A DNA stretch of 64,000 nt from positions 1,240,001-1,304,000 of the forward strand of contig JADANN010000431.1 in NCBI GenBank assembly GCA_018806985.1, written 5' to 3'. Of this stretch, positions 12,585-24,984 are shown one piece after another. This stretch comes from Angiostrongylus vasorum (Eukaryota > Nematoda > Chromadorea > Rhabditida > Metastrongylidae). A model generated the notes under the pieces. It did no database searches, had not been told where the DNA came from, and saw only the letters and a program-made list of their open reading frames with translations. The first letter of the stretch is position 1, and every line of letters begins with the position of its first letter. A program made the position numbers and the translations under genes.

Positions 12585-12860
12585 GTGGCAAGGGTGACGT
12601 CCACGACATGGGCAACTATCGCTCAATCTGCCTACTGTTGGTCGTCTACAAACTTTTCGCTCAAGTCGTCCTAAGCGGCATTGAAAGAACACTGGACAAA
12701 AAAACACCCATGTGAGCAAAAAAGTTTTCGAAAAGGATTTTCGGTACAATGGACCGCACCTACGCGATAACAGGACTCGCCAAAGTATCGCAGGATCACA
12801 GGAGACCAATCTGCCTCACTTTCGCTGACTTAAAGAAAGCTCTTGATTAAAAGTTCCTAG
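12585..12860 (+). mobile_element. RTE-type non-LTR retrotransposon, reverse transcriptase fragment
   Basis: Plus-strand reading gives KGDVHDMGNYRSICLLLVVYK, then GTMDRTYAITGLAKVSQDHR and ICLTFADLKKALD, the first RT blocks of RTE-like elements (NYRPI, LTFIDLKKAFD). Internal stops show it is dead. The catalytic FADD block is not present here. Confidence 0.8.
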
Positions 12861-12869
12861 GATCGACTT

Positions 12870-13560
12870 TCTATTAACCTCGGCAGTGGAATATGAATGC
12901 GTCGTTTTCTTGTTCAGCAATCGCAAGGTTGTTAAACAGCATACATTTACTTCTATAGACAAACACAATACAATACAACAGTAGCTGACGTTTCGGCAGT
13001 ATCGCCTTCACGTCTTTGTGAAATAACAAATTGCGTAATTTTCTCTTACGGCAGGGACGGTGACTGCATGAGTTCAGGTACGATATACCTGATCTCTTGT
13101 AATAATTGCAGAGATGAATATATTGGCGAAACGGGCAGGCCTTTGTGTATCCGTATAAAAAGAACACCTAGATGGCAAACGAAAACTAAGACAAGGTACC
13201 CCCACTAGGCACGCATAGGATACAAAAACACAGCGGGGACGATTTTGAAGTAAAAGTCAATATCCCTGCGCAGGAGACTAGAACACCAGCGCGAAAACTT
13301 CTTGAGGCTTTTTGGATAAATGCCAAAAACCCCTACAATGGATAGCAGGGATGGATGCCCAGAGGTCATACGAGACCTGACCCCGTATGTTCGCATCAAT
13401 TTCTGATGTGGGATGGCGCAGTCATCAACCTTATGCGGCTATAATCAGTTGTTCTGATCTTCCTCATCGGAAGTCACGTAAAAAGCGGCGCTGAAGAAGG
13501 CGATAGTGCCAAAACGTAGGCTACTGTTGTATTGTATTGTGTTTTTCTATGGAAATTTCT
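12870..13560 (+). mobile_element. Penelope-like element: terminal repeat piece and GIY-YIG domain fragment
   Basis: About 13060-13200 encodes DCMSSGTIYLISCNNC and YIGETGRPLCIRIK, a Penelope-type GIY-YIG endonuclease; 13280-13403 gives the usual C-terminal LEAF(W) and CPEVIRDLTPYVRINF. Frameshifts and stops are present. It is flanked by terminal-repeat sequence with the hammerhead-like hairpin at about 12981-13012 (-) and 13491-13520 (+). Confidence 0.8.
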
Positions 13561-13639
13561 TTTTTTCTTTTTTCTTTTTCTAAATCTTCTGAAATTTCTA
13601 AAAAAATTTCTAAATGTGTGCTTTCTAACAACCTCGCGA

Positions 13640-14315
13640 TTGCTGGACAGGAAAACGACGCGCTCTTGATTAATTTGAAATAGAAGCACTCATGCAAGCA
13701 GTTTCCATATCGACTTTCCATCAACTTCCGCAATGGGTTATAAATGCGTCGTTTTCTTGTTCAACAATCGCGAGGTTGTCATACAGTAAACGTTTGCCTC
13801 CATGCAAAGAACACGTACAACACAACAGTAGCTCACATTTCGACAGCATCGCCTTCATCATAGCGTGGAAGGGTATATTGATATGCAATTTACTATGTCA
13901 AGCTCCCCAATCCCCCCAATACCACATGAATTTTGCATTAAAATCGTCTCCGTTATGCTTTTGCGTCCTATGTGTCCATAGTGGGTGCCTAGTCTTGCTA
14001 TTCGTTTGCCATCTAGGTGTTCTTTTATACGGATACACAAAGCTGTGCCCGCTTCGCTAATGTATTTATCTCCGCAATTATTACACGAGATCAGGTATAT
14101 CGTACCTGAACTCATGCACTCACCGTCCCCTGCCGTAAGAGCAGATTACGCAATTCTGTTTCACATAGACGGCCATACAGGCCGTTGCGAACTAACTGAC
14201 GATGTAGAGTATCCGTTGGTACTTCAACTATCGCTACTGATTTCCCTAGATCTGCCATTCTTAAGCATCGTTTTATAGGTGCACTTACTTCGTCACTAAT
14301 AAAAGTCAACATAAA
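13640..14315 (-). mobile_element. Penelope-like element, 3' part in inverse orientation
   Basis: Minus-strand frames give FISDEVSAPIKRCLRMAD, VPTDTLHRQLVRNGLYGRLC and SSGTIYLISCNNCGDKYISE, the region before and including the GIY-YIG domain. Terminal-repeat sequence at 13700-13855 matches 12870-13000 in the same orientation, so fragments of at least two elements are nested head to head. Confidence 0.8.
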
Positions 14316-17300
14316 AGGGATCTTCTTTTATCCAAGTGCTTCGTTTTGGCGCGTCGCACTCATTCTAAACTTTTCTCACGAAGTTGCTATTGCGTAGCCA
14401 TTGGAGGTGGCTATTTGTCGAGCTGGCGATTCCTCTTCTAGTTCCCTCTTCTTGCACAAAACGCTTCAAGAAAAAACAAGCTTGACTATAGAATATGCTG
14501 ATATTGGATTCCAAGACAACATTTCAGCCATACCTGAAGCAATATTATTCTTATGACAAGCACAGTCTCAGGAACCGTCCGACTCTAAGAATAGGTGGCA
14601 GCAGCCACACAAAAGATTTCCCTATAGACGATTTCCATCGTTGAAATAAAAAATAGTAAGCGATAATCTGCGCAATGGTAGCAGGTTGGCGTCTAATATA
14701 ATACGATGATTCTCGTACACTCCTATATTTCTCCTCTGCTCTCTCCTGTACTGTAATTGCTTTGCGTCCGAAGATAATGAGATCCTGTTCGTCGGAAAAT
14801 GGTGGAACTTCGTTGATCACTGCAGAAAAAAATCGCTCCTATAATTACTTATAGCTCATTAAGCACCTCGACGGACAGTTGACTCCATGCCTCAGCCGAT
14901 TATTTGTACGACTCCAATGCCAATTCTAAAGGTGAATTCCGGAGACGTTTTCATGTATTCACTGGTAACATCTCCTTCATCTTCCTGTTAGCACTTGTTT
15001 AGGTGCATTGAGTTATAGTTGTCACAGTACAGATCAGATATGGATTCAGTCACCTGTAGAGATGTTTGATGAAACAAAATTTATAGCACATTGCACAAGA
15101 AGTGATCAATGTTTAACGCCTTGTACTTTAGTGTTTACGATACGAAAGCACATTTATACACATAAATTTGAATGCAGAGGCTAATATTACCGAAGACTGT
15201 TAGGCTAACACGAAATTAGCATCGTGCTTTATTGGACTAACGTTTCCACGTCCTAATCGTCTTTTGGCTTGGGTTGTTTCGAGTTGATGATCCTCATTCG
15301 TTCGTAATCGCCATGCAGGTCTTCGTATCGTGCAATATCTAATATATTAACGTTGAATGGTGGCCGGTCTACAAAAATATTCATTTGCTGTGCTAGCTAA
15401 TATAACAAGGAGGACTTCAGGAGGTATTGCCATCACGGAAACGGATCAAAATGGATGGCAATAGATCAACAACCGGCCTGTAAAGAATGGCCTGGCCGGC
15501 TGAGGAAAGTTTATTGGTGCCCCACCCAAGGAGATTAGAATCGAGACGACTATGAAGACCTACATCGAAATGACAAACGGTTGTACATCATCGACTCGAG
15601 TCATTCGGGCTCTGAAAATGGCGAATAACACCTGATACCAACTCTGTGTTAGCCTAATAACCTTTAAAAATACTGGCTCTTCTTAACAAGGTCAAATGGT
15701 GGTCGATGGTTTAAAACATAAACTAATATTCAGCATGGGTGCATGTGTACAATTATGCAGTTTGAGCGTATACATATGGATTACAATGCTATCGAGACAT
15801 GTACAAGCGATATCTACCCCTTCGTGGAATTCACCCTAAAAGCTACAACGTCATTGCTTTACGATGAAGAATTCAGCACTAGTGCTCTAATCCCAAACAT
15901 GCTGTCCGTTTTTCGGAAAAAATTTGTTTTTTTTGTAAGCATAACTGTCTCTACCAAAGAATGAATAGCTGGTTTGCGTTGCCGATTCGAGCCCGAACTT
16001 TAAGCAACTTCTTTGGTGCTTTGAGGCAGTAAATATTTAAACGCAAAAACCCTTTCATTAATGTCGTTTTGTAAAGCATTACTGCTGAGTTTGAGTTGGG
16101 CGAAACTCCTGTCAGACTGGCTAACGTGAGTTGTGTGTGAGGTATCTCCTTTATTTGCCGTATACGAACAGTTTGTCCAACTAATAAGGCTCTATTAAAG
16201 GGATGCCAAGTAGTAGTTGTGATAAAACATTGAAATTTGTTGCATATGCTGTTAAGCCACAATCTGTATGAGAGCTGCTGGTGAGTTTAGTCATAGGGTT
16301 GAGCTTCGAAGCAAGCCAAAGGGATGAGTTGCGCCTTTTGAACAACTACTTGATGCGCTCTATCAAGTAATAGAAACAAAGAACTATATTTTTGATTCAG
16401 AAACCTTGAGTTACTCAGTTACTCAGGATGCCCTCAAGCTCGAATAATTGGAGTTTTGGGTAGAAAGTTAACTGATGAAACAGCATGATTAAGCACCTAT
16501 GTTTAAGGATTGTTAATTGCGCAGAAGAAGCGCTCATTATAAGTACTTGGAATGGACGGCGGACCTGACATAAAATTATGGTACTGGAGATGCATCAAGT
16601 ATATGGCACGAAATCAATGTTGCAAAGCTCAGTAGCTCTGCCATATGAAAAGCAACTTCAACGCACATAAATGATGGAAATATTATTGTAGCTCCGCAAA
16701 AGTTCCAAAAAAAGAGTAAAATTTTTGTGTCGGATACAGAACAAACTTTCCACGGCTCCAGTTTCTGAAGTCGACGTCTCGAGCAGTTCCTGTTTCTTAT
16801 GAACATGTGTAGGCAACTTATACATGATATCGATCTTTGCGCCAATGGCTCACCAACCCTTGCATCCCTCTGGGGTCGGCAACTTAGTACCAGACTTGTC
16901 TGGAGGATAGCAGCACTGGAACGATACATCAGTAGGCCACCGGAGTCACTGTAAAGGCCAGATATGCATTCAATCACCCCCAAACGATGCTTAATAAAGT
17001 CGAATGCATATTGCATCCCCTAGGGATTGGTCAATGCCGAGAGCTTCATCATTTTTATGAACCTCTGTTAAATATACTTTTTTTCAATACAGAGCATATA
17101 TCATCTGCACTGCCTGTATCATTTATCCTTTCGTTAAGCGTTCAATAAATTCACTTTAGCGCATTAAATTTGCTGAATAGGTTTAGCTCACTCATCTTCG
17201 TTATCCGCTCTTTCATATACATTATATTTTTTGTATGTCGCAGGTTTTCCATTCGTTTTTTAACAAGAAATTAGCTACAAGTGACATTCCGACCAGCGTG

Positions 17301-18000
17301 AGTGAACTTGATGTGCCCTGGACTTTTTTCTTATAAGTGGCACTTCTATATCCAGGAACATTTCCCAGTTTCAGGGCATGAGTACCGCAGATGACCTCGC
17401 TTGCAATAATAATAATCATCATCCTGGTCCATGGAGACCATCAATGAGTTGCTTGAGCAGAGATCACGTTATTCTTCAGCAGCTCAATTTAGCTGTTTCG
17501 TAAAGAGACGTCGGTCGGCCGAAGAACATTGGTGAGCCGACATCACAAGTACACTTGTGCTGGCATATTACTTTTGCTAGCGTCGTACTCAAATCCATAG
17601 TGAACAGATCCGATTGCGCTTTTAGTGAGACACGATTTCTGATAACCTAAAAATTACGATGGTATAGGAACAGAAAACCAAGTGCAACGCTTCATGTGAA
17701 ATGGATCACTCGTTCTCATCTAAGATTCGGTGTAGTTTCGACTTTGGCCTATGAAGCTGCAACTTCGGCTGGCTCTTGCTTGAAAAAACTATGCTAGGCG
17801 ACAATGCATGATGTCCGACCAACGGTTAAGCTCACTAGTTTGCTCTCAGAGATCAGTAAAAGTTATGCAACACAGTTTGAGCAATGCAAACAAATGATAA
17901 TTGCTTGACAATAAACATGGTACAATTCATTGGCAAGCGTTTAAATGAAGAATCCAATTTCTAATTTTCATACTTCTTACATCTACTAACGGTTTGTCTC
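14316..18000. other. No recognised gene
   Basis: One SINE fragment (16836-17046). An 89-codon minus frame at 14551-14820 begins after a TGCAG acceptor and reads INEVPPFSDEQDLIIFGRK; it could be an isolated exon but I find no partner exon. Nothing else stands out. Confidence 0.45.
16836..17046 (+). repeat. tRNA-derived SINE, 5'-truncated
   Basis: Starts inside the element (CAATGGCTCACCAACCCTTG) and ends GCCGAGAGCTTCAT. Confidence 0.8.
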
Positions 18001-18450
18001 CTCATCATGGCTGGGGATGTTCCTGGGTATCGGATTGCGATGTGCAGCGGGGGGATTCATCTCCCGGGTAGGGTCTCACAAGATTAGGAGTCCGGCGTTT
18101 CCATCAGGAAGCTTAGCTAAGAGTAAACCAATACCCGCATCCACCACCATCCTGGTATCAAAGTCGCGTAGTGGCAAATTTCCCTCTGATCCACAAAGCT
18201 GCGATTGCCTGTGGTGGTGAAGACCTGGGGGCAGACTTCGGCCAGGCTGACCTCGGGATTCCAGGAAACCACAATGGTTAACCATTAACCAGCAAATCTT
18301 CGAAAAATGGAGGTTGTGCTGGGGCCCGCACAATCAGTAAGGATGGGCCGTTCAAGTATCAGTTATCAAGTATGTTCTGAAAACTAGTCTGCATAAGTTT
18401 CGATAAAGTCAATAAGCTCTACAGCAATCGTTGACCGGAAATCGTGCCCC
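18001..18450 (+). repeat. Dispersed repeat family B, long copy
   Basis: Starts near CATCATGGCTGGGGATGTTC and continues through CTAAGAGTAAACCAATACC and GGGGCCCGCACAATCAGT to ATCGTTGACCGGAAATCGTG. Other copies are at about 22695-23080, 42003-42345, 42905-43125 (-), 45765-46210 and 50345-50735. No coding potential or pol III boxes seen. Confidence 0.85.
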
Positions 18451-19082
18451 TGCTCCCGAAGACAGCTGGTTAACTAAACGCCCAAGTCGACATCTTTTTG
18501 TACTGGCGTCATTTGCTGCTCTTCTGCTTTCTATAAAAGGAAGCTTTCGGGCTAGAGATTTGCCGTCAATCACGTCAAATGAACTCGTTTTTTACTATCT
18601 TTGTTTTATGTTGGTCACCATCATTTATAACTGTTTCCTCGTCAGTTCAAGTTTTCGGCTCTCTCAAAAGTTTGGGCATCAACCACTAGTGGATTTACTA
18701 AGCAGTTAAAGAACTTTCTCTGTAAATAAAAAAACTAAAGAAGTACCGAAGAGGGTGGCCAACATCGGTCAGTATGACATAAAATTCTGAGGAACATATC
18801 GCAGGATCTAACAACCATACCAAGTTTGATAAACAGGAGGAAACTTAAGCAGTGGATAAAGTCGTAATGCAAATCTACAGAGACCCAAGCAATCGCATCT
18901 AGACGCTGAACCTTCTCTCAACATGACTAACCGAGATGGGTACGGTGATAAAACTAGAAAGATTCATAATGATGAAGTCAGTTCGACATTGATATTCAAA
19001 TAAAACTAGAAAAGGCATTGAGCCCCAACTTTTTTTCCCCTTATCTTATCGATGCTCTACTGATCTATCCCGTAATGATCTT

Positions 19083-19091
19083 TCGTTTCAG
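19083..19091 (+). promoter_or_regulatory. Probable spliced-leader acceptor of the astacin paralog
   Basis: TTCGTTTCAG ends one base before the start ATG; it matches the nematode TTTCAG acceptor, and no coding exon is recognisable upstream. Confidence 0.55.
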
Positions 19092-19092
19092 A

Positions 19093-21795
19093 ATGAGAGT
19101 TGTACTGCTCTTATTTCTGAGCATCACTGTAGGGTGCACAGGTATTCGATAGCACAGAACCAACAATTGAAGGAGCAACAAATGAAGAGGGCAAAGGAGG
19201 AAGTCCACACAACGGATATGACATTGTAATTCTCAGCGAACAATCTATTCAAAATATGGAATGCACATGTCGCAGATATTGTTCCTTTGTTCAATATTCC
19301 TCTTTTCTTAGGAGCTAGATGCGGTGGATACGAAAGAAAATTTCTTGAGCAGCTGCACGATATGGAGGATGAAATAAATGATGAACTGAGTTTATCTGAA
19401 AAGCAGAATGCTGAGCTATTGAAGAAGATGGAGGTCAACAGATTGGCTTTCGTGTGAGGGTTAATCAAGGAGTAGGTTTGGTTTTTAGGATTACGTCGAA
19501 ATCAAAAAGGATCACGTAGAACCAATGGGTGACACAATCGAGGAAATCAATCACAACAGCAATGTCGACACTGTGCTATTTCAAGGAGACATGATCCTCA
19601 CAAAGTTTGTCCACTACAAGATAATTTTGCTTCTGTATACGTGTCTTTTGTTTAAGAGAACAAATCGAGGAGGCAATCGAAGACATCAAAGAGAACGAAG
19701 GGAAGCCGAAGAAAACGTCAAGCATTCCGTGATGAAAACTACCCTAAAACGTTGTGGCCAAACGGAGTGTATTATTCTTTTTATTCGAATGCATGTCCGT
19801 TTTGTTTTTCTTTCACTTCCTGTCCTTTACTTCTTAGTCTTAGTGGAAAACGTCATTTGCCATAATTCCACAAATATGTTCAGCTCAAGCAGCAAGAAGG
19901 GTGTTTAGAAAAGCTACTGTCCTGTGGTCTTTAGACACCTGCATTAACTTCAAAGAAAGCAACACAGGTGCGATAAAAACAGAAATCAGGAATCATTGAA
20001 GCTTTAAGCACTCTCTGGTCGCATAATCAAGGCTTCAAAATTGCATGAAAACACTTAACAGCAACCATCTTTGCAGCTGCTGATAGAATCACTGTTATTG
20101 CTGGTACGGGATGCTATTCATTTGTTGGGAGAACTGGAGGTGTTCAAATTCTCTCACTAGGAACGGGATGCGAGATGGTATGACCTACGAAGCGTCTCGT
20201 TGTAGTTATACTAAATTTTTTTTCTAACGTTCTCGTACTAATTAGAAAGGATAAGAACTTGGAATTAATGCATGACGGCACGGTACTCTTATTTCTTGCA
20301 GGTTGGAATAGCAGCGCACGAAATCGGGCATGCTTTGGGTTTCTTCCACACGCAAGCGAGACACGATCGTGACATGTTCATCACTCTTTATAAGCAGAAC
20401 TTTCTGGTGAATCTAAAAATCTACCAGTATAGATAGTTAGCTATAAGGAAGATTATGATTTCAGCCCGGCTGGTTGTCTCAATTTACAAAACAGACGAGG
20501 CACACCAACTACAACTATAACCTGACTTACGACTATGGAAGTATTATGCACTACGGAGCAACAGTGTCGGTTAAGCCTTAAATTCTCCACTGTGAAATCA
20601 CTGCAAAAGATGTTTAACTGCAGTGTGTCAAAGAACGGTCAGCCCGTTATGGTTTCACGTGATTTGAAATATATGCAAACACTTGGATCGCCGATGATTT
20701 CATTCTACGAAAAACTCATGATGAACCTGCACTATAAATGTCTTGGTGAGAGCACTTTTACACAAGCCTTTCATCAATTTTGATGTGTTTCATCATATCT
20801 GCTTAACCTCGGATTAATCTAGATAAATGCACCACAAAATCCTCAGCCACATGCCGAAACGGAGGGTTCCCTCATCCCAGAGACTGTTCTAAATGTATCT
20901 GTCCTAGCGGGTATGGCGGAAGGCTTTGCGGAAGAAGAGTAAAAAAATTCGATGTTGAGATGGTTCTCTTTTAGGGCATTCTAGCGATTATTTTTTCAGC
21001 CAATTGGCTGCGGTAAAACACTGAAGGCATCCAACTCCTTCCAGACGCTTAAGGATACTGTAGATGTAGCTACAACAAGTGTGATGAGTTCACTATGTGC
21101 AATTACTGGATTAAGGTATGAACATCTAAGCTAAGATAAAGCAATAATGGTATTAGAAGATTGTTCTTTAAGGCACCAGTTGGCTCCAAGATTGAGGTAG
21201 TGCTCGATAGCTATGCGAAAGGCACGGCTATCGACGGCTGCATATATGCAGGAGTTGAAATCAAAACAGGAAAAGACAAGCGCCACACCGGCTACAGGTG
21301 AGAGCTAACTGATAGAAAATGTTGACAGCTTTCAGGAGGCAGTGGTGCTTCAAATTGTTTAGATTCTGCGCACCGGAAAATGTTGGAACATCTCTAGTAT
21401 CTACGTACAATATCGTGCCTGTGATTACTTACAGCCGTGTTCCTGGTGCCAAAACCGTCTTACGTTATCGAATCGGTAACCAGTCGTTGCACTTTACGAA
21501 TTACTTTGGTTACCTATTGGAGCTTTGTGAAATTTTGCAGTTTCTTCTGGTTCACGATCAACTCGTCGACCCACTTCACGCTCTACTCGTCGACCACGCC
21601 CCAATCCTTCTAACCCCCTGTTGTCAAGATGGCCCAATGTATGTGCTAGTTATACGGCTTTATTCTTTTTTCTTTGCAAAGTTTTAACAATCGTTTAGGT
21701 GCCCAGCATTAATGAAAGTCAACTTCTGCAACTCTTCCAACTACAATGAGAGATTAAAAAAAATGCTCTGCCCGAAATCATGTGGATTCTGTTAA
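19093..21795 (+). CDS. Astacin metalloprotease paralog with EGF, CUB and C-terminal ShKT domains; several frameshifts
   Basis: Diverged paralog of the duplicated astacin. Exons: 19093-19225, 19312-19433, 19489-19604, 19657-19794, 19884-19967, 20077-20177, 20302-20406, 20465-20565, 20624-20745, 20823-20938, 21000-21115, 21173-21297, 21363-21475, 21541-21638, 21699-21795. Exon 7 carries the zinc site [19 protein letters not shown] and exon 8 the Met-turn SIMHYG. Exon 10 is a clean EGF-like module. Two extra exons add a Ser/Thr/Arg/Pro linker and a six-cysteine ShKT domain ending in CPKSCGFC. As given, the frame breaks in exons 1, 2, 4, 11 and 14; those in exons 2, 4 and 14 lie at T-, A- and C-runs and can be explained by a one-base error. 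The core catalytic exons are open. Start chosen at the ATG right after CGTTTCAGA. Functional with errors, or a young pseudogene. Confidence 0.82.
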
Positions 21796-22694
21796 CAGAT
21801 GTCATCTTCTTCTGAAGTTAAAAGTTTTACGCTTCTACTGTCAAGCACGTCGGTTTGTATGAAGGATAGGAAAATTTACACATAGAAGAAAATGCATATT
21901 AAACCAAACATTGAGTGCACAAAATGTGTAAAAAAAAAGACTAATGAAACCATCTTTCAAATGTAAACGAAGTGATGATCCATAGTTTCCTACTCAAACC
22001 GATAGACGAGAACAATCGCTAGGCAAAATGAGCTGGATCGTGATCGAGATCGAAATCCAGGCACGAAAGGCCACTATAAATTGAATAAGAGTCAAGCCTT
22101 TTGCCGGATTGCAAACTTCGTGCAAAAGTAGCAAAAATGTCTTCAACTTACATCAGCTTGAAACTGAATGCGATTGAAAACTGGAAATGTCCAACTGTTA
22201 TATGAAAGTGAACAATCCCCACACCATGACCAAAAACCACCAGTAACGCACAAGAACGAAGACTAAGATTTCAAAACCACAAAATTGTGTCAAATATGTT
22301 TCGAATAACCCACAAGAATATCATAGTGCGTCACCATCTCTTTCAAGGTTTTTTTTATTTAGACATTTGGGTAATGTTATATCTATACGGAGTGTTGAGA
22401 CCCTAACATACCTTCTATTCTTTTCTTTCTCTCGCAGTACTCTTCAATGGTTGTGGTCTGCTTCTGACACGATGACATATGGGGCGCACATTCCATGACT
22501 CGAAAATCGTTTCTCATTTGCTAATGTAGATAACTGCGTTTTACCAGGAACTCTTCTTCCCAAAATTTAAGTGACCTCAAGACGGAATTTCTATTAACCT
22601 CGGCATTAATCAGTAATCCATTGTTTTTTTTAAAGAGCAAACACGAAGTTTGTAATATGGCATATACTAACACACAACCCTCCCAACGGTTTAC
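21796..22694. other. No gene seen
   Basis: AT-rich DNA after the astacin paralog. The Penelope terminal module CTATTAACCTCGGCATTAAT is at 22591-22610. Confidence 0.55.
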
Positions 22695-23080
22695 CGCATT
22701 ATCGTGGCTGAGAGGTGTTCCTGGGTGTCGGCCTGCGATGTACAGCGGGGAGGGATTCTTCCCCGGGCGGGGTCTCCCAAGCTGAGAAGGAGTCCGGCGT
22801 TCCCATCAGGAAGTCTGGCTAAGAGTAAACCAATACCAGGATCCACCACCATCCTCTTATCAAAGTCGCACGGTGGCACGGTGGCAAATCTACCTCTAAT
22901 TCACAAGGGACTGCGACTGCCTGTCGTGGTGACGACCTGGGGGAGGGGGGGCAGACTTTGGCCAGACTGTCCTCGGGATTCCAGGGAACCACAATGGCTT
23001 AACCAGCAAATCTCCAAAAAAATGGTGATTATGCAGGGGCCCGCATAACTAGTGGGGGATGGGCCGTTTAAGCATCAAGT
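22695..23080 (+). repeat. Dispersed repeat family B
   Basis: Same unit as 18001-18450 without the last 80 bases; a frame through it has no known domain. Confidence 0.83.
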
Positions 23081-23139
23081 ATTAACACACAACTGTCCTA
23101 CAAGGCTGATAAGTTAGTATCCACTGATGATGAGGCACC

Positions 23140-24150
23140 TGCTAACTCGTCAACCCCCTGAACCTTTAAGGTTATAAAGATCAGCATTTTTGTAGACGGA
23201 TCCACGGATAGAATAGTTTAGTTTGCAAACCTAATCCTCATCCAGTTACCGAAGCACATACCAGCCCATCTCACGAATACCCATATGTTCCTGAATCGTC
23301 TACATAACGCCGGCCTAACAGTGCGTGCGATATGTAGTCCTTCGACGTTACCGCCCTTTACACTAATGTGGCGAATGACTCTGGAAAGCAAGCCATCCGA
23401 CTGCTTCTTGTGCAACACGAAGGAGTAATAAACATGTTTGGTTTCTCGATTCAGCAGATCATGTTCTTCCTGAAAGGGTTCCTGAACTGCTCGATCTTAA
23501 GGTGCTCTGGTGTAAATATTACGCACAAACTAGAGGGTTGGCAATAGGACAGCGAGTGACACAAGGCTTTGTCATTGCAGTTGTGTGTCAGCTGGGAATA
23601 CCAGTAATCGATCTACGATCATTACTGTAGGTATATAGATGAGTGCAATGATGCTGAGATATTGCAAAACTCCGGACAACAGGTGTTTGCGGTGGGGGTT
23701 GAACCTGCTATTACCCTTTCTATCTGTTGACGGGTGATTGTTGATAGCACCTATAAAATACGGTTGAGAGAAAAGCGGAACGAATGACCCGCAATGTGTG
23801 ACGTTAGTCGCGGAAAAGGGTAATAACATGTTCTGTCCCCACCACAAACACTCGCTGCCAGCAATGTTGCAAATATCCCAGTATTATGGCAGTTATTTTT
23901 CACGTCATACCCTGCCATGAGAGAAGAACAGGTAGTAAATAAAAAGTGTTTACATATAGATGAATGTTTTATCATCTGTTTTGCAGAGTAAGAGATGGAC
24001 AAATGGTTTGAGCTATTCAACGAACAGCCAGAGTTCATAACATTCACCATATAGAAGGCGAAAGAAAACTGGTTCCCATTTCTGAATGTCCGAATTAAAC
24101 TAAAGGAAAACGGCTACATTATAAAGTAGTACTGAAAGCCATGTAGTAAA
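23140..24150 (+). mobile_element. Penelope-like element, reverse transcriptase fragment
   Basis: Plus-strand frames give FDVTALYTNVANDSGKQAIR and HEGVINMFGFSIQQIM near 23340-23470, and degraded later blocks near 23960-24150 that align with the YxDD-downstream region. A palindromic family D repeat (about 23690-23910) interrupts it. Many stops. Confidence 0.75.
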
Positions 24151-24164
24151 AAACGTAATGCCTT

Positions 24165-24860
24165 CAGTTTTTTATTTACTGCCGACTATTTTTTTAATGG
24201 CAGGGTGTCATGTGAAATATAACCACAATGTTGTTGAGATATTTGCAGAACTCCAGACCGCTGGTGCCCGCGGTGGGGAACCGAAAACGCTATTACATTT
24301 TCCGAGGATAACGCATTCACCACCACACTATGCGAGTCCTTTGTTTCTCCTGTCTCTCAGGCGTGTTATTGACCTATAGGCGCTGTCAGCAATCACCCCG
24401 TCAGCGGGATTGATCTGGGGAGCCAAAATCGGCAACGAACCCAGTTAATCTGAGGCCGTGGTCGAAACCATAGTGTTAACTTTTTATTTACTGCCTATTA
24501 CAAGTTTTCTTGACAAAGTATCACGTGTGAAAGAATCACAATGGTGATGAGATGCTTCGATTGTGATTTCGACGACAGCCTGAGCTTAACTGGGTTCGTC
24601 TCCAAGGTGGGCTCCCTAGATCAATCCCGTTAGCGGGTGACTGCTGATGGCGCTGATCGATAGGATAAGCTGAGAGACAGGCAAAACGAAGGACCCGCAT
24701 GGTGTGGTGGTGAACGCGTTAGACTCCAGAGAGGGTAATAATGTGTTCGTTCCCCACAGCAGACACCTGCGGTTCGGAGTTTTGCAAATATCTCAGCATC
24801 ATCGTGGTTGTTTCACACGTAATACCCTGAAATGAAAAAACTATTATAGGCAGTAAATAA
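24165..24860. repeat. Palindromic MITE-like family D, inverted pair
   Basis: A unit running from TTTTTATTTACTGCC through CCTGTCTCTCAG to AGTTAATCTGAGGC is followed by an inverted partner (AGCTGAGAGACAGGC, GGCAGTAAATAA at the far end). Further copies are at about 23690-23910, 26180-26660, 56500-56650, 58450-59260 and 60440-61015. No transposase is encoded. Confidence 0.78.
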
Positions 24861-24984
24861 CATTGCGATTTAATAATGTCTGGATAAAGAAACTAAACTT
24901 TCAAAATTTTTTCTTGTGTGTTCCCTTTGCTATAGCAATGGGTACATCGTCATCTAGTACAGTGATTTCCCACACGAAATCTCG

